Below are positions 11,488 through 21,797 of a stretch of 25,975 nucleotides of DNA, piece after piece (within the stretch, counting starts at the first letter, position 1; each line of letters begins with the position of its first letter). Source of the stretch: Silene noctiflora (lineage: Eukaryota; Streptophyta; Magnoliopsida; Caryophyllales; Caryophyllaceae); NCBI GenBank assembly GCA_009801015.1, contig VHZZ01002988.1, positions 47,579 through 73,553 of the forward strand. Direction: 5' to 3'. The notes beneath the pieces were generated by a model. That model was not told the origin of the DNA and did no database searches. It was given only the letters and a program-made list of their open reading frames with translations. A program made the translations under genes and the position numbers.

Positions 11488-11828
11488 CCTTCAATGGAGT
11501 TTTCAGGGGTAAAAAGGGAAAAAAGGAAAACCCTTTTTCAGAGGTTGAAAAAGGGTGTGATATTATTCAGTGAAGACGATGGGAGGAACAACAAGGAAAT
11601 GAAAGGGAAGAGAAGACCGGGTGGGTAATCGAACCCGTGGGGTCTATTTATAATTTATATGTATACCCATGAGCGGTTAGATCAACTAACATATGATTGT
11701 TCTAACTAACTTAATTAGAGGGGTCGTGTGTTTGAGCCTTGGTAACTAATGCGGTAGTTAAAATTCATGAGGGACAGCTTAACCTCGTCTAGTGATCTTC
11801 CCCGTCTCGAATCCAAACTACACCATTG
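11488..11828. other. 5' flank of the DCN1-like gene with tRNA-like motifs
   Basis: This is upstream of the start codon at 11487, so the 5' untranslated region and promoter should lie here. On the minus strand, GGGTTCGATTACC (about 11626-11638) is a good B-box match with a weak A-box-like stretch upstream, so a SINE remnant is possible. On the plus strand, GTGTTTGAGCCTTGG (about 11729) is a second, weaker B-box-like site. I cannot place a TATA box. Confidence 0.35.
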
Positions 11829-12308
11829 TTATTTAAAACTATTATTTTTATGGAAATTTCCATGGTACCCTTAATTTTGTTAGACCATCCCCAAACAAGG
11901 TCAATTGCTAGGTCATGACCTTGCTTGATCACCCTAATTACACAATTAGAGGAATTAATATGTGAACAATGGAGGTCAATTTGTGACCAAGGTTGAAGCA
12001 AATTGACCTCCTTATTGACCTACTATGTGTCAAAATGCTATTGGTTAAAATAATTAATTACATTGAAATTAATGAAACTAGTGTACTGATTGATAATCAT
12101 CTGTAAATTGTGTGTAACGTGTAGTGGTTGATGAAGCACTTGCATCTCCCATATTAATTTCTTCTGATATACTCACTGGCTTCATTCACTTCTTCTACTT
12201 NTCTTCATTTACTCTAACTCAACTTCAACCAATACCTACCAACAATAAAATTAAAGACATATTAAATAACTTATTATTGATCAACATAGGCTTTCCGATT
12301 ACGAATGA

Positions 12309-13575
12309 GAAGCTGAAGCCGATGAGCGATCTGAGTCTATACAAAACCTTATAACCCAACGTACGAATGAATACGTCAATAGAAGGCTACGTCAACCAAC
12401 TCCTTCCGCTAGACGTCCCCGGAGGAACATCGAGAGGAATCGCGCAACCAGTTCTACAACGACTACTTTATGAACCCAGTCGATCCGCCGGAGCTATTTC
12501 GTCACCGATTTCGCATGCGCAAGCATGTATTCATGCGAATAGTTGAAGCTCTATCCGCCAGTGACCGTGTTTTCCAGCAAAGACAAGGTGGTAATGGGAG
12601 GCCTAGTTTCTCACCATTACAGAGATGCACGACTGCTATTAGAGTGCTAGCATATGGTATGTCAACTGATTCATTAGATGAATATTTGCGTATGAGCGAT
12701 ACAGCTATAAGGGATTCTCTCAAATCGTTCGTAGAAGGTGTGATACAGAACTTTGGGAACGAGTATTTGCGTAGACCCAACCTTGACGACTTAGCTAGAT
12801 TACTCCATATGGGCCAGGTACGTGGATTTCCCGGCATGTTGGGTAGCATTGATTGCGTGCATTGGGAGTGGAAAAATTGTCCAACAGCATTGGCAGAACA
12901 ATATGACGGGAGAAGTGGGAAGCCAACAATTGTTTTGGAAGCTGTCACATCGCATGATTTGTGGATATGGCATGCTTTCTTCGGTACACCAGGTTCGCTC
13001 AATGATATTAATGCTCTTCAACGTTCTCCATTATTTAAAATAATGAATTGTTAGAAGAATCTGCCCCAGCTATTAATTTCACGGTTAATGGTACGGAGTA
13101 TAATATGGGATATTATCTCGCTGACGGTATATATCCGGGATGGGCAACATTTGTCAAATCAATTAATGCTCTTCAAATTCAAAAGCATCGGTTATTTGCA
13201 GCTCGACAGGAGAGTTGTCGAAAAGATGTGGAGCGTGCCTTCGGTGTCCTACAAGCTCAATTCGCGTTTATTAAACGCCCTTGTCTTCTTTGGGATCCAG
13301 TTATGATGGGGAAGGTACTCATGGTTTGTATTATTATGCATAATATGATAGTTGAAGATGAACGGGAAACTTATCTTAATAATGAAAGCATCATCGAAGA
13401 ATTCAAGGAAGATAATCCAAGTTCAGCTAGTGATGATCAGTATGAATATCATCGTCATAGAAGGTCGATGCAAGAACGATTCGTAGAAATTCATGGCGAG
13501 ATTCGTGATCATGTCACTCATAACGCTTTGAAAAATGATCTTATTGAGCATATTTGGGAAAATTTTCGTAACTAG
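12309..13575 (+). pseudogene. PIF/Harbinger transposase (DDE_Tnp_4 type), frameshifted
   Basis: The frame from 12309 starts EAEADERSESIQNL and reaches RRNIERNR near 12443. The reading then shifts at about 12444 into a frame running NQFYNDYFMNPVDPPELF to about 13037, and shifts again in an A-run near 13036-13040 into the frame ending at 13575. An in-frame stop at 12306-12308 precedes the first segment, so the original start is lost or upstream in another frame. Family landmarks are GFPGMLGSIDCVHWEWKNCP, WIWHAFFGTPGSLNDIN, NMGYYLADGIYP and DVERAFGVLQ. The DDE residues are the D of SIDC, the D of LADGIYP (13123-13125) and the E of VERAF; 35 residues separate the last two, the Harbinger DD35E spacing. 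All three are kept. This enzyme cuts and pastes its own element and related MITEs. Few lesions suggest fairly recent activity. Confidence 0.93.
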
Positions 13576-13864
13576 AATATGTTTTTAATGCATTTTATCA
13601 TTTCGTAGTATTTAATGTTTTTTAATATTTTTTAAAAATTATGTATGCGGTATTTTATATGTCGAATCATNTATTTCAATAATTTTTTTAATTGTTAATG
13701 AAATCGTCTAATCACTTTTCAATATTATAACGTTGTTATTTAATATTTTATTTCGGTAAAATATTGCGGTAGTTTTTATTTTATAAAGATATTTAGAATA
13801 ATTCTAAAATAACTAGATTTATAAGATGTTATTAGGAAAAATAATTGTAAAGGTAAAAGAGAAA

Positions 13865-13934
13865 AGTGGGGTAGAGAATGTGGGAAATGATTGGGAGTGT
13901 TGTGTAGTGGGGTAGAGAATGTGGGAAATGATTG
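13865..13934. repeat. Direct repeat in the Harbinger 3' region
   Basis: A 29-bp identical unit beginning AGTGGGGTAGAGAATGTGGG occurs at 13865-13893 and 13906-13934, a period of 41 bp. It lies in the subterminal noncoding part of the element, where such repeats can be transposase-binding sites; that role is only a suggestion. Confidence 0.85.
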
Positions 13935-14640
13935 AGTTGATGACCTAGGTTGCAACCTTCTGCTTGGGAGGGTGAAAGTAGGTCAAGATAAATAAATTGG
14001 GATTAAGAGTAAAACCGGGTCGCGACCTAATTAGCGCGACCTTTACTTGGGGATGGTCTTAGATTTCACGTGGTACCTCTACTTTTAAGAATCTGCCTAT
14101 TATACCCTTAAGGTTTCATTTTTGTACTCATGGTACCCCCTTAATGTAAATGTCCGATAACGGAACGTTAAAGTTTGATGATGTGGCAGTAATTAAGAAA
14201 TTAAAAATAAAAGTTTGAACATTTTCGATGGTACCCTTTATTTTTTACATTCTTCCCCAAATATCCTTAAGATGTAACAATTTTCCCATGGTACTCTTGA
14301 GTTTATGCAATTTTCCCACTACACTCGTGATTTAAGCAATGCAATAGGTTGATAATGGGGTCATTTTGTTATCATTATATGTGTTATCTCGATTTACTCC
14401 TACTCAACATCAACTTATATAATCAATGATGCATTTTTGTTAAAATATGGAGTAAGAACTTGAACAAAGTTTACATATTTGCCTTCATGTCATTATGACT
14501 TATTCCTCGAATCTTTCTCTTAGTTAACACAACCATGTTAGATATTTGTCGAGCTTCTTCTACTGAGTTAACATAGCCAGTTCGCCATGGTTTAATTTCT
14601 ACATAAACTCTTCTTAAATCCATACCCTTGTTAATTTTTA

Positions 14641-14860
14641 GGGCGGTGAGGTGTAATGGTAGACATTGGTGCTTCTTTTGTTGTAACTAGTTGGTGGTCC
14701 GCAGCCTAACGGCCGCGGCATCCTACTACGTTACTTTGTCGTTTATCTCCGATACTATGAACGCAATAGTATAATTTTTATTACTCGTCGAGGGCGCGGT
14801 ATTCTACTGGGTTATATTATCGTTCGTCTCAGATGTATAAACTCTCGTAATAGATAAACA
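14641..14860. repeat. Imperfect internal duplication, origin unknown
   Basis: A GC-richer island in AT-rich DNA. Two related stretches, GCGGCATCCTACTACGTTAC (from about 14715) and GCGGTATTCTACTGGGTTAT (from about 14797), continue in parallel for about 40 bp, each followed by CGTTTATCTC or CGTTCGTCTC. A tRNA-A-box-like GGTGTAATGGTAGAC stands at about 14648. It could be a SINE or other repeat. No coding frame is seen. Confidence 0.4.
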
Positions 14861-14907
14861 TATCATAGTACCAAAATAATATCCAACAGTTGTGAAATAA
14901 AATGACA

Positions 14908-17900
14908 TCATTCTGAAGAAATCAAAAAGTTGTCCAACCCTGTAAATGTCTCTACTAAGAACTTGTTCGCCATTTCCACCTGCAATTTTCCCTCAAATAG
15001 AGCAATCTGGTTGAGCCCCACATCTCGTCCTTTACTAACCTATAATTTAATGTCAGTAATGATTAACAATTCAAAATATTAACTAAGTGAGGTGATAAGA
15101 TTTTGATTCTACCTGAATGTACTCGTGATGTGTGATATTTCTTGCCTTGAGGTGGAGTTAAATCCTGCGCCATAAATACAAAAAGAAGGGGAAACAAACT
15201 TATTAAATCTTTTTACAACCTAGCTTTAATTGAGATTTCTGAGGCACAGTAAAAATAAAAGAGAGTGGTGCTAAAAACTCCCTCATTTGAGAACGATGGT
15301 ACCTACACTCATATTAGACATGAAAGGGTCACTCTCATTTTAGTAGGATGTCACACGCTAACACTACAATGAAGTATCGACAATTCGACATAAATCAGCT
15401 GCCTTTTTCCCTTCTTTTGATTGTTGATCTTCTTTGGGATTAATCATCTACATCAGCAACGCGATCATTAAATCACGAAAAATCCAAATCATAACATGTA
15501 TTGGACAAATCAAGATCCGACTATATTTTAGATTAACAAATCTAAGTCATCCAAATTTTAAAAATCGTGAATAATACGCTCTTGCACAAATATAATCAAT
15601 GGTCATGACAATTGGTGTAACTAAACGATGAAAAGCTAAAAAGAGGACATAAAGCTTCATATGCCAAATATACAAACTCGATTTTCATTCATAGTACATA
15701 TATAAATCCAAATACAGAAGGATCAACAACTAACTGTTTAAAATAACTTCGTTGTTAAAAAGAGGACATAAACTTATACAAAAGTTACCATGTTCTACCA
15801 CAACCACCATCAGTCAACCAATCATTGTGCAGCTAGCTTTGTGAATGAGTAAGCACAGTAGTTATGTCACGAAGTTGAAAGAGTTGATGGGCTACTGGAC
15901 TTTGCCTTGATTAATTCTTCTCTCTGTTCAAGTCGATCATTGAGCATTTGTCTCTTTGACCTGACTTGGGGATTCGATTCCAGGTTGTCGATAGACACAA
16001 ACATTGCCACTTTGCAACAGAGCATCAACATCTTCAGAACTGAAATTAATCCTGCAATACATTGTAGATTAATTCAATTACTAACATTAGCAACATCACA
16101 TAACAAAATTGGACTATAAATTAGATGAGAAATTGTAGCGGGGAAATCACCACAGGTCAAAAGGATGAAGATCTGTTGACCTAACTCTCTTTGAACTTTG
16201 CACAAATTTCCTCCGACATGAACGAAACACACATACTATAAAGACCAGCGAAATTGAATAGCATTTTTTCCTCTCCCATCCCCAAACTAAAAAGAAATTC
16301 CATGGGTGAACTCTTGTAAGAAGACAATATAAAAGTGTGGGCAATCGCATGAACCTTCATAAGCTTATGTGAACGACTCGCTCTATCACATAGTCTTACT
16401 CCATTAGATTCCAAAGCTCCTTTTAAATATTAGAAATTCTTTAATTACAAATGTAAATCATTTAAAAAGGCTTTGACTATGTTTCAATTATAGTAGTAGG
16501 TTTGACATTCTCGGACCCTTTTTTAGTTTTTTTCTTAAGAATCTTTAAATCATGAAAATCAAAACCAAGAATGAAAATTATACCTCACGATTAAACTTAA
16601 TGCACATCGAGCAACTTGTGCGTCGATTGCCTTCACCAAGCATTCCGACAGATTGGTGTCAAATACTCCAAATATAAGCCTTTTAGTAATAAAACAAAAA
16701 ACATTAGTTATGTAGAAAGCACTAAGAAGTCATGAATCAACTAAAGCTCTAACAAAGTTTCAAAGATTAGGCTGATAGGGCAAATAACAGATTAGCAGAA
16801 ATAGCCCCTTTACAAAAGTGGTTAAAATATGCTCATGGTTAAACAAGTGCAAAACCATCGATCTACATCCAAAAAAGCACGAATTTCAAAATCTAATATG
16901 ACAAGTAAGCCTTCACACTTTGCTAATGAAAGACGTTCCAAATTTGGGAAACCCTAAGCTTGTTATTATTTACAAGATTCAAAACAGAATGAACCGTTTA
17001 ATTCGGAAAAGATGTGCCAATTAAGAAAACCAAATCTCACAAATGAAATCTAATTCGTTAAATAAAACCTAGAAGAAGTTCAATAAATATGGGGCCAAGT
17101 TGTAAGACCGGTTCATAAAAAAAAAGTAAAAGGATATTCAAAGAATGAGAATCATACCCTACTTAGATTGATGAGAATATTTAAGTTGTCTCTTGAGCTC
17201 ACGTAGTGCACTTTTGTCGAATTGCGTATCCAGAAATCCTGTGACCGAGGAGTAATGTCGTGTGAACAAGTCGCGCAAAAAATAGAAAGTACGGGAGATT
17301 CAGTTGTTTAAGCAGGTAGGTTACAAATACTTGATCAAACCTAAGTCAATTAATGAAAGTAAACAACACGAAATAAACATCTTACGTCACCCAGTTAACA
17401 AACTAAACAACAATGAACGACCAACATATTAAACAAGAGTCAATGATGTGAGTATGAAAAAGGACACAAACCAATAACGAAAAACCCAAATTGGAATTCA
17501 TAGGAAAAAAAGGTAAAATATTAGTAGTAAGCAAAGCAAGTTGACTTGCTTTTAATTCAATTAATTTGACTGAACTCAATTGTAAGAAGTAATATCTTAA
17601 TCCTATTAACTACACTCCGACTAAATATTACTAATTTAAATGGTCTTTGGACACCACACCCCAACAGATTAACTACCAAGCTTAGGAGTGCTTCTACTAA
17701 ACTCCACCTATGCAATAGTAAGGAAAATCCCAGTCTTGCCTTGACACCGGTAACAACTCAGGTACGAATGCCCCTGAGAAGAGTGCTCCAGATCCTAGTC
17801 AATGAACATTTTCCAGCTACTGGCTGTACACTCTGCGAACAACAACTGGTCGGGATTACTACTCGCCTATTCCTGTAGCCCGATCACAATTGCATTTCTT

Positions 17901-18584
17901 GGAATCCTATTATAAACCAACCTAACAGGGTGACACAATGATAACCGGAGTTTTCAGACTCTGAAAATGGATGGTTTAATTTTATAAGGTGAAACTTACG
18001 AATTAATAAACACATGGAGGCATCTGAATTTAGTTTATGATTACTAATAAATATTATCGCAAAAAGCTCAGGTAATTGATTGATAATAACATTAGCTTTA
18101 AAAGAAAAGAATTGAATTACTTATTGAAATAACATTAGCTTAAAATAAAAAACGCTAACCCAATGTAGACACGATCAATTTGAGGAAGCTTTTGAGATGA
18201 CAATTAAAGAGGACTGAGTAGCCCTGATCAACTTTGAAAACAGGGAACTTTAAAATTGAATAAAACCCTGATCAAATTTCACATCAATAATAAAGTTGTT
18301 AAAGTTACTCCCTAAAAAACCCCAAAATCAGTCACCCAAATTAGGGAACCCTAAAATTGAATTAATCACCTTACAAAAACCCCCAGAATCAGTCATTGAA
18401 AATAGGTAAGACTCAAACAAAAACCCTAGAATTAAAATAGAACCACTTTAAATTCAACAGAACCAGGTTGATCATACCTCAGAAATGAAAAATCGATGGA
18501 CACGGTTGAGTTGACCGGTTCTGCCTCACCCGCGCCGCCACATTTACCACCGATCTCTCTCTGTTCATGTCGATCAATGGGCAT
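14908..18584 (-). CDS. Tentative unidentified spliced gene
   Basis: Several minus-strand open segments have compatible splice sites. Exon B 17238-17163 (FLDTQFDKSALRELKRQLKY), C 16679-16584 (LIFGVFDTNLSECLVKAIDA) and D 16051-15937 (INFSSEDVDALLQSG, ending at a stop) join B-C-D with GT-AG introns and matching phases. E 15164-15113 and F 15034-14908 also join in phase and read SKGRDVGLNQIALFEGKLQ to a stop at 14908. A possible first exon, 18584-18478 (MPIDRHEQREIGGKCGGAGE), has a good GTATGA donor, but its phase does not fit B directly, so an exon is missing or the link is wrong. How D joins E is also unresolved: they may be alternative ends or separate genes. The AAACCCTA-like motifs at 18300-18430 resemble plant leader or first-intron DNA. 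I recognise no domain. It could be a decayed or captured gene. Confidence 0.35.
15890..16105 (-). repeat. Copy 1 of a duplicated segment
   Basis: About 75 bp at 15920-15995 match 18545-18625 at roughly 85%, sharing the block ATTTGTCTCTTTGACCTGAC. A flanking stretch at 16043-16100 (AATACATTGTAGATTAATTC) matches 19539-19600. Both pairs are colinear, so this is one duplicated segment. It overlaps proposed exon D and the intron before it. Confidence 0.75.
17239..18477. other. Region without a recognised gene
   Basis: A non-AT-rich block at about 17640-17990 stands out from its surroundings but shows no long frame, inverted ends or tRNA boxes that I can recognise; it may be an unclassified repeat. 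A strong donor-like TTC|GTAAGT on the minus strand at about 17998 could mark a short exon. The rest is AT-rich and probably intronic. Confidence 0.3.
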
Positions 18585-19022
18585 TTGTCTCTTTGACCTG
18601 ACTTGGGGCTTCGATTCCTGCTTGTTGATTCTGATATATGTGATGTATGTCAATGACAAACCTCGGGCTAATAAGTCAAGCAAGTGACCAATTTCGTGTA
18701 TATATAGCATGCTTACTATAACTTTCGAATTGAACAAATAATGAATCAAAGACCACATAGCCCTTAAATCCTCAGTTCCTCCAATAAGAAATGAAAAATG
18801 TAATCTTTCGATCAAATTGCCAAAAACCTTTTTGTCAAAATTCCTCACATGAAGCCCATCTATAATAGATGAGTAGCGATTCAACGTTTCGAAAAAAAAA
18901 GCCTCAAATGAAATCATTCAATCATACCCATTTCTACAATGGTTCATTTGAATTACAAAATGGCTCAAACTTATAAACTACTGACAATGTGGGTCTAAAA
19001 TTACCTCGAATTATGCAAACTA

Positions 19023-19109
19023 CTCACTCGGTCCCAATTATTTGTTTACCTTTGATTAAAAATTTAAAATACCTTCACAAAGAATAACAAATGATTGGAA
19101 CGGAGGGAG
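19023..19109. mobile_element. Short Stowaway MITE
   Basis: The element is 87 bp, nearly all inverted repeat. The left end is CTCACTCGGTCCCAATTATT and the right end, reversed, is CTCCCTCCGTTCCAATCATT. TA flanks both sides (19021-19022 and 19110-19111), the target duplication of Tc1/mariner elements. It is inserted in duplicated copy 2, so it postdates that duplication or marks the longer copy. A plant mariner transposase would have moved it. Confidence 0.9.
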
Positions 19110-19374
19110 TACAATAGAGCAGTAAAAATGCAAGGACAGTCAAGCAATCCAAAGCAAACTTCAACAGCAAAATCATTCCAAAGATCTTAATCAGTTCAGA
19201 TAACAACAATAAATTAATCAAACAACCATAACAATTAAAACCCAAAACCCATTATTATTGCTTCAAAATAAACCCAAATAAAGATCTTAATAGCAAAAAT
19301 TCTCAACTGTGCAAAAAAGAAAGCACGCATTTGCCAACATTACATTCATACATCAGTAGGTCTTGCTTGAAACC

Positions 19375-19475
19375 GTCCTTTATTTAAGTTAAGACCTCAT
19401 ACAACCGCATTTCATTTTGGCTTTAAATAAATCGGTTGTGAGTATCATCTTAACTTAAGACCGTCTTAACTAATT
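19375..19475. repeat. Foldback with TTAAGTTAAGAC arms
   Basis: TTAAGTTAAGACCTCA near 19385 pairs with the reverse complement of ATCATCTTAACTTAAG near 19445, with GACCGTCTTAA-type motifs beside both arms. It may be a small MITE; no target duplication is assigned. Confidence 0.35.
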
Positions 19476-19595
19476 AAGATACAACAACACAACAATAAAA
19501 ATAAAATAAAAACTTTAATAGAAAAGATGATGATCTTGAAATTAACCCTACAATACATTATAGATTAATTGAATTACTAAAATTAGCAGGATAAC

Positions 19596-19766
19596 ATGGA
19601 TAAAACCTCTATAAAACCTACCCAGGGATCAACAACTCCATCAATTTCTGGAAATAGTGACCAGGATTTTCCTTTTCAGCTTCAGGTCAGTTACATTCAC
19701 GCCCTCCTTTTTTGTTTGTTGTCAACTCCTCTTCAATTGATTTGTGTAGTTTGTAAACAACTTTAA
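19596..19766 (+). CDS. Short ORF or possible first exon, unidentified
   Basis: An ATG opens 56 codons. The first 30 residues (MDKTSIKPTQGSTTPSISGN and then SDQDFPFQLQ) are polar and protein-like, and a CAG|GTCAGT donor-like site follows at about 19685. After it the frame turns hydrophobic and ends. No downstream exon was found. It overlaps the end of duplicated copy 2 and may be chance. Confidence 0.2.
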   Translation: MDKTSIKPTQGSTTPSISGNSDQDFPFQLQVSYIHALLFCLLSTPLQLICVVCKQL

Positions 19767-19794
19767 CCATGTTCGCAGTAAAATGAGTACAAAA

Positions 19795-19890
19795 TGAGGT
19801 GGAAAGTTAAATACAAAATGAAATGGAAGTAGAATAAAGACATGAGGTGGACAGTGAAATGCAAAATGAGATGGAAGTAGAATAAAGACA
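19795..19890. repeat. 48-bp tandem duplication
   Basis: Units at 19795-19842 and 19843-19890 have the same length and differ at only a few positions. Both start TGAGGTGGA and end GGAAGTAGAATAAAGACA. The low divergence implies recent slippage or a short satellite seed. Confidence 0.85.
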
Positions 19891-20039
19891 ATTGTGCGGT
19901 CTGGATTAGTAGGTAATGAAAAGCAATGGTCAGGATGAGTTCATAATAAAGTATAATAAAATGAATGGTTGGGATCTACTCATGGAAAAAGTGTGTGGCT
20001 CAGATTAAAAAGGCACTATTTCTAAGGGATGCAACTATT

Positions 20040-20165
20040 CCTAAGCTACTGTGGGTGTGTTTAGGCATTTTAGGAGTATAAAGGATTTTGGGATATATGG
20101 GAAAATGTATAAAGTACAGGGGTACCATAGGAAATGTTTAAATTTTTATTTTTATTTCATATTTA
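20040..20165. repeat. Inverted relative of the ATGGTACCC repeat
   Basis: GGGGTACCATAGGAAATGTT followed by TAAATTTTTATTTTTATTTC corresponds, in reverse complement, to sequence at about 14195-14245. This places two members of the same unclassified family in one window in opposite orientation. Confidence 0.5.
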
Positions 20166-20167
20166 AT

Positions 20168-20345
20168 ACTCCCTCATATTCTACATAATTGTCCCATTGT
20201 TCAAATAGCACAAGATTTAAGAAAATGAGTTAAATAATGTAAAATATTGTTTGAGGGTAAGAAGATTGGAGAAAGGGTGTTATGATTTAGATTGATAATT
20301 AGTTAATGAAGAGGCTAATTACTCCCTCCTTTTTTACACACCAAT
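20168..20345. repeat. Stowaway/mariner-type termini
   Basis: TACTCCCTCATATTC (about 20167) followed by AATTGTCCCATTG is a typical Stowaway-type left end without a found partner. A second TACTCCCTCC begins at 20324 and could be the left terminus of the mariner element whose transposase follows; the matching right end was not found. Confidence 0.4.
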
Positions 20346-21797
20346 TTCGTTTCCCTCCATATTCATAAACACATAGCTGATGCTATGTTTTTTCATAAGA
20401 CGGTTTCGATACACAGACGCTTTTCATAAAAATAAAATTACATGAAGTAAAATTATTACACATTCTAAATTGTAATTAAATTACATAATAAAATAATATT
20501 AACTTAAAATAAAATTACATTAAACTCTAAATTGACATTAAATTACACAAAAACTTAGAGATCAGATTAAATTTCAGAAACTGTACAAGCACACTGAAGA
20601 TCAAAACAGAAGGATGAACTTCAGATTAACCTTCGACTTCCTTCATCTTATCTTGATTGACCCATTTGAGTTGTCTCATAAGCAAGTTAACCCAAATTGA
20701 CAGTCCAAATGTTACATATCCATCTCACCAAAATTGAAATTTGACACCAAAATTCAAACATGGAGCCAAAATACAAACAAGTTTCATTATTGCGCCAAAA
20801 CCAAATTTTCAAAAGAGTGCAAAGTTCTTTGTGCTATTAATAGAAGGTGTGTTTATTAGGATTCATTGATAAGTTTCAGTCCAAAAAACACCTTTCAAAC
20901 AAAAAAAAATCAGAAACATTCAATGAAGAATCTCGCAAACTTAGAAAGATAAAAAATTAATGAAACACTATTGGAAAACAACACTAATGGAAAACCAAGG
21001 TATGGTATTATCAATGAACTGGCAGCAAGGTACTCAGTGGACAGGAAAAAAATAACTAGGTTATGGAAGGCAGCACAGACATAGAGAAATACATCCATAC
21101 CAGTGAATGTCAACAGCAAAAAGAAAGGTAGCGAGAAAGTGGGGAAGGTGGTGTTAGATGAGAACAAGCTCAAGTCAATTGATCTATTCAAAAGGACAAC
21201 ACAACACTCACTTGCTTGAAACTTAGGGGTAAGTCAGTCAACAATTTCAAGATGGGTGATGTCAAAGCAAATCAAGTTACACACAAATGCACTCAAACCA
21301 AGTTTGACTGATAAAAACCAATTTGCTAGATTAATTTTCAGCCTAGGACATTTATAATATCATGAATTAACTAAACAAGTGGTTTTCAAAGATTAAAACA
21401 ATATCATTCACATGGATGAGAAATGGTTTTTTAAAACTAAACCTTCTACAAGGTTTTACTTGGGTAATGGTGAAACAGAACCTCATAGGTGTGTATAGTC
21501 TAAGAGTTTCATAGAATAGGTAATGTTCATGTGTGCTGTAGGAAGACCAAAGTATGGGTCATATGGTGAACTTATTTTTGATGGAAAGATAGGTATTTGG
21601 CCATTTGTTATCCAAGTACTAGCACAAAGAAACTCAAAAAACAGAGTTGCAGGAACATTAGAAACCAAATGTGTTGACTCTATAAACAAGTAAGTAACAA
21701 AAGAGATGGTTATAAACTGTGTGTTGTCATCTATAAAGGCTAAATGGACTTCTAATGAGAGTAAACACATAATTATTCAACAAGATAATGCTCGTCC

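Larger units (their letters stand above)
11883..14058 (+). mobile_element. PIF/Harbinger DNA transposon, ends intact
   Basis: The element is 2176 bp. The left terminus reads GACCATCCCCAAACAAGGTC and the right terminus, reversed, reads GACCATCCCCAAGTAAAGGTC; the inverted repeat continues imperfectly for about 40 bp through a GGTCRYGACC motif. TTA flanks both ends (11880-11882 and 14059-14061), the target duplication of this superfamily. It carries one transposase gene on the plus strand and no sign of the Myb/SANT-like second protein (ORF1) that autonomous PIF elements encode. With a broken transposase it is unlikely to be self-mobile now. Confidence 0.93.
11829..14345. repeat. ATGGTACCC-rich repeat split by a Harbinger element
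   Basis: Sequence on both sides of the Harbinger insertion shares spaced copies of (C)ATGGTACC(C), at about 11862, 14072, 14128, 14230 and 14287, with ACTTTTA and TTTTCCC stretches between. Removing the insert joins CCTTAATTTTGTTA to GATTTCACGTGGTACC. A related piece occurs in inverted orientation near 20060-20160. I do not recognise the family, and its outer ends are uncertain. Confidence 0.5.
18530..19610 (-). repeat. Copy 2 of the duplicated segment, expanded by insertions
   Basis: The matches to copy 1 are at 18545-18625 and 19539-19600, in the same order. In copy 1 they are about 50 bp apart and here about 900 bp apart, so roughly 850 bp was inserted, including the Stowaway element at 19023-19109. 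The open frame on the minus strand at 18432-18917 crosses a breakpoint and is probably a composite. Its upper part (ETLNRYSSIIDGLHVRNFDK) looks protein-like but matches no family I know. Confidence 0.6.

Noticed and set aside
12124-12354. Harbinger ORF1 candidate (MVDEALASPILISS)
   Set aside because: No Myb/SANT tryptophan pattern. Its 3' part overlaps the transposase N-terminus in another frame.
12502-13002. 166-codon minus-strand ORF
   Set aside because: It is antisense to the Harbinger transposase, which has clear family motifs on the plus strand.
18432-18917. A single 161-aa host protein
   Set aside because: The frame crosses the edge of a duplicated segment and a good splice donor at 18478, so it is more likely a composite of exon and inserted DNA.
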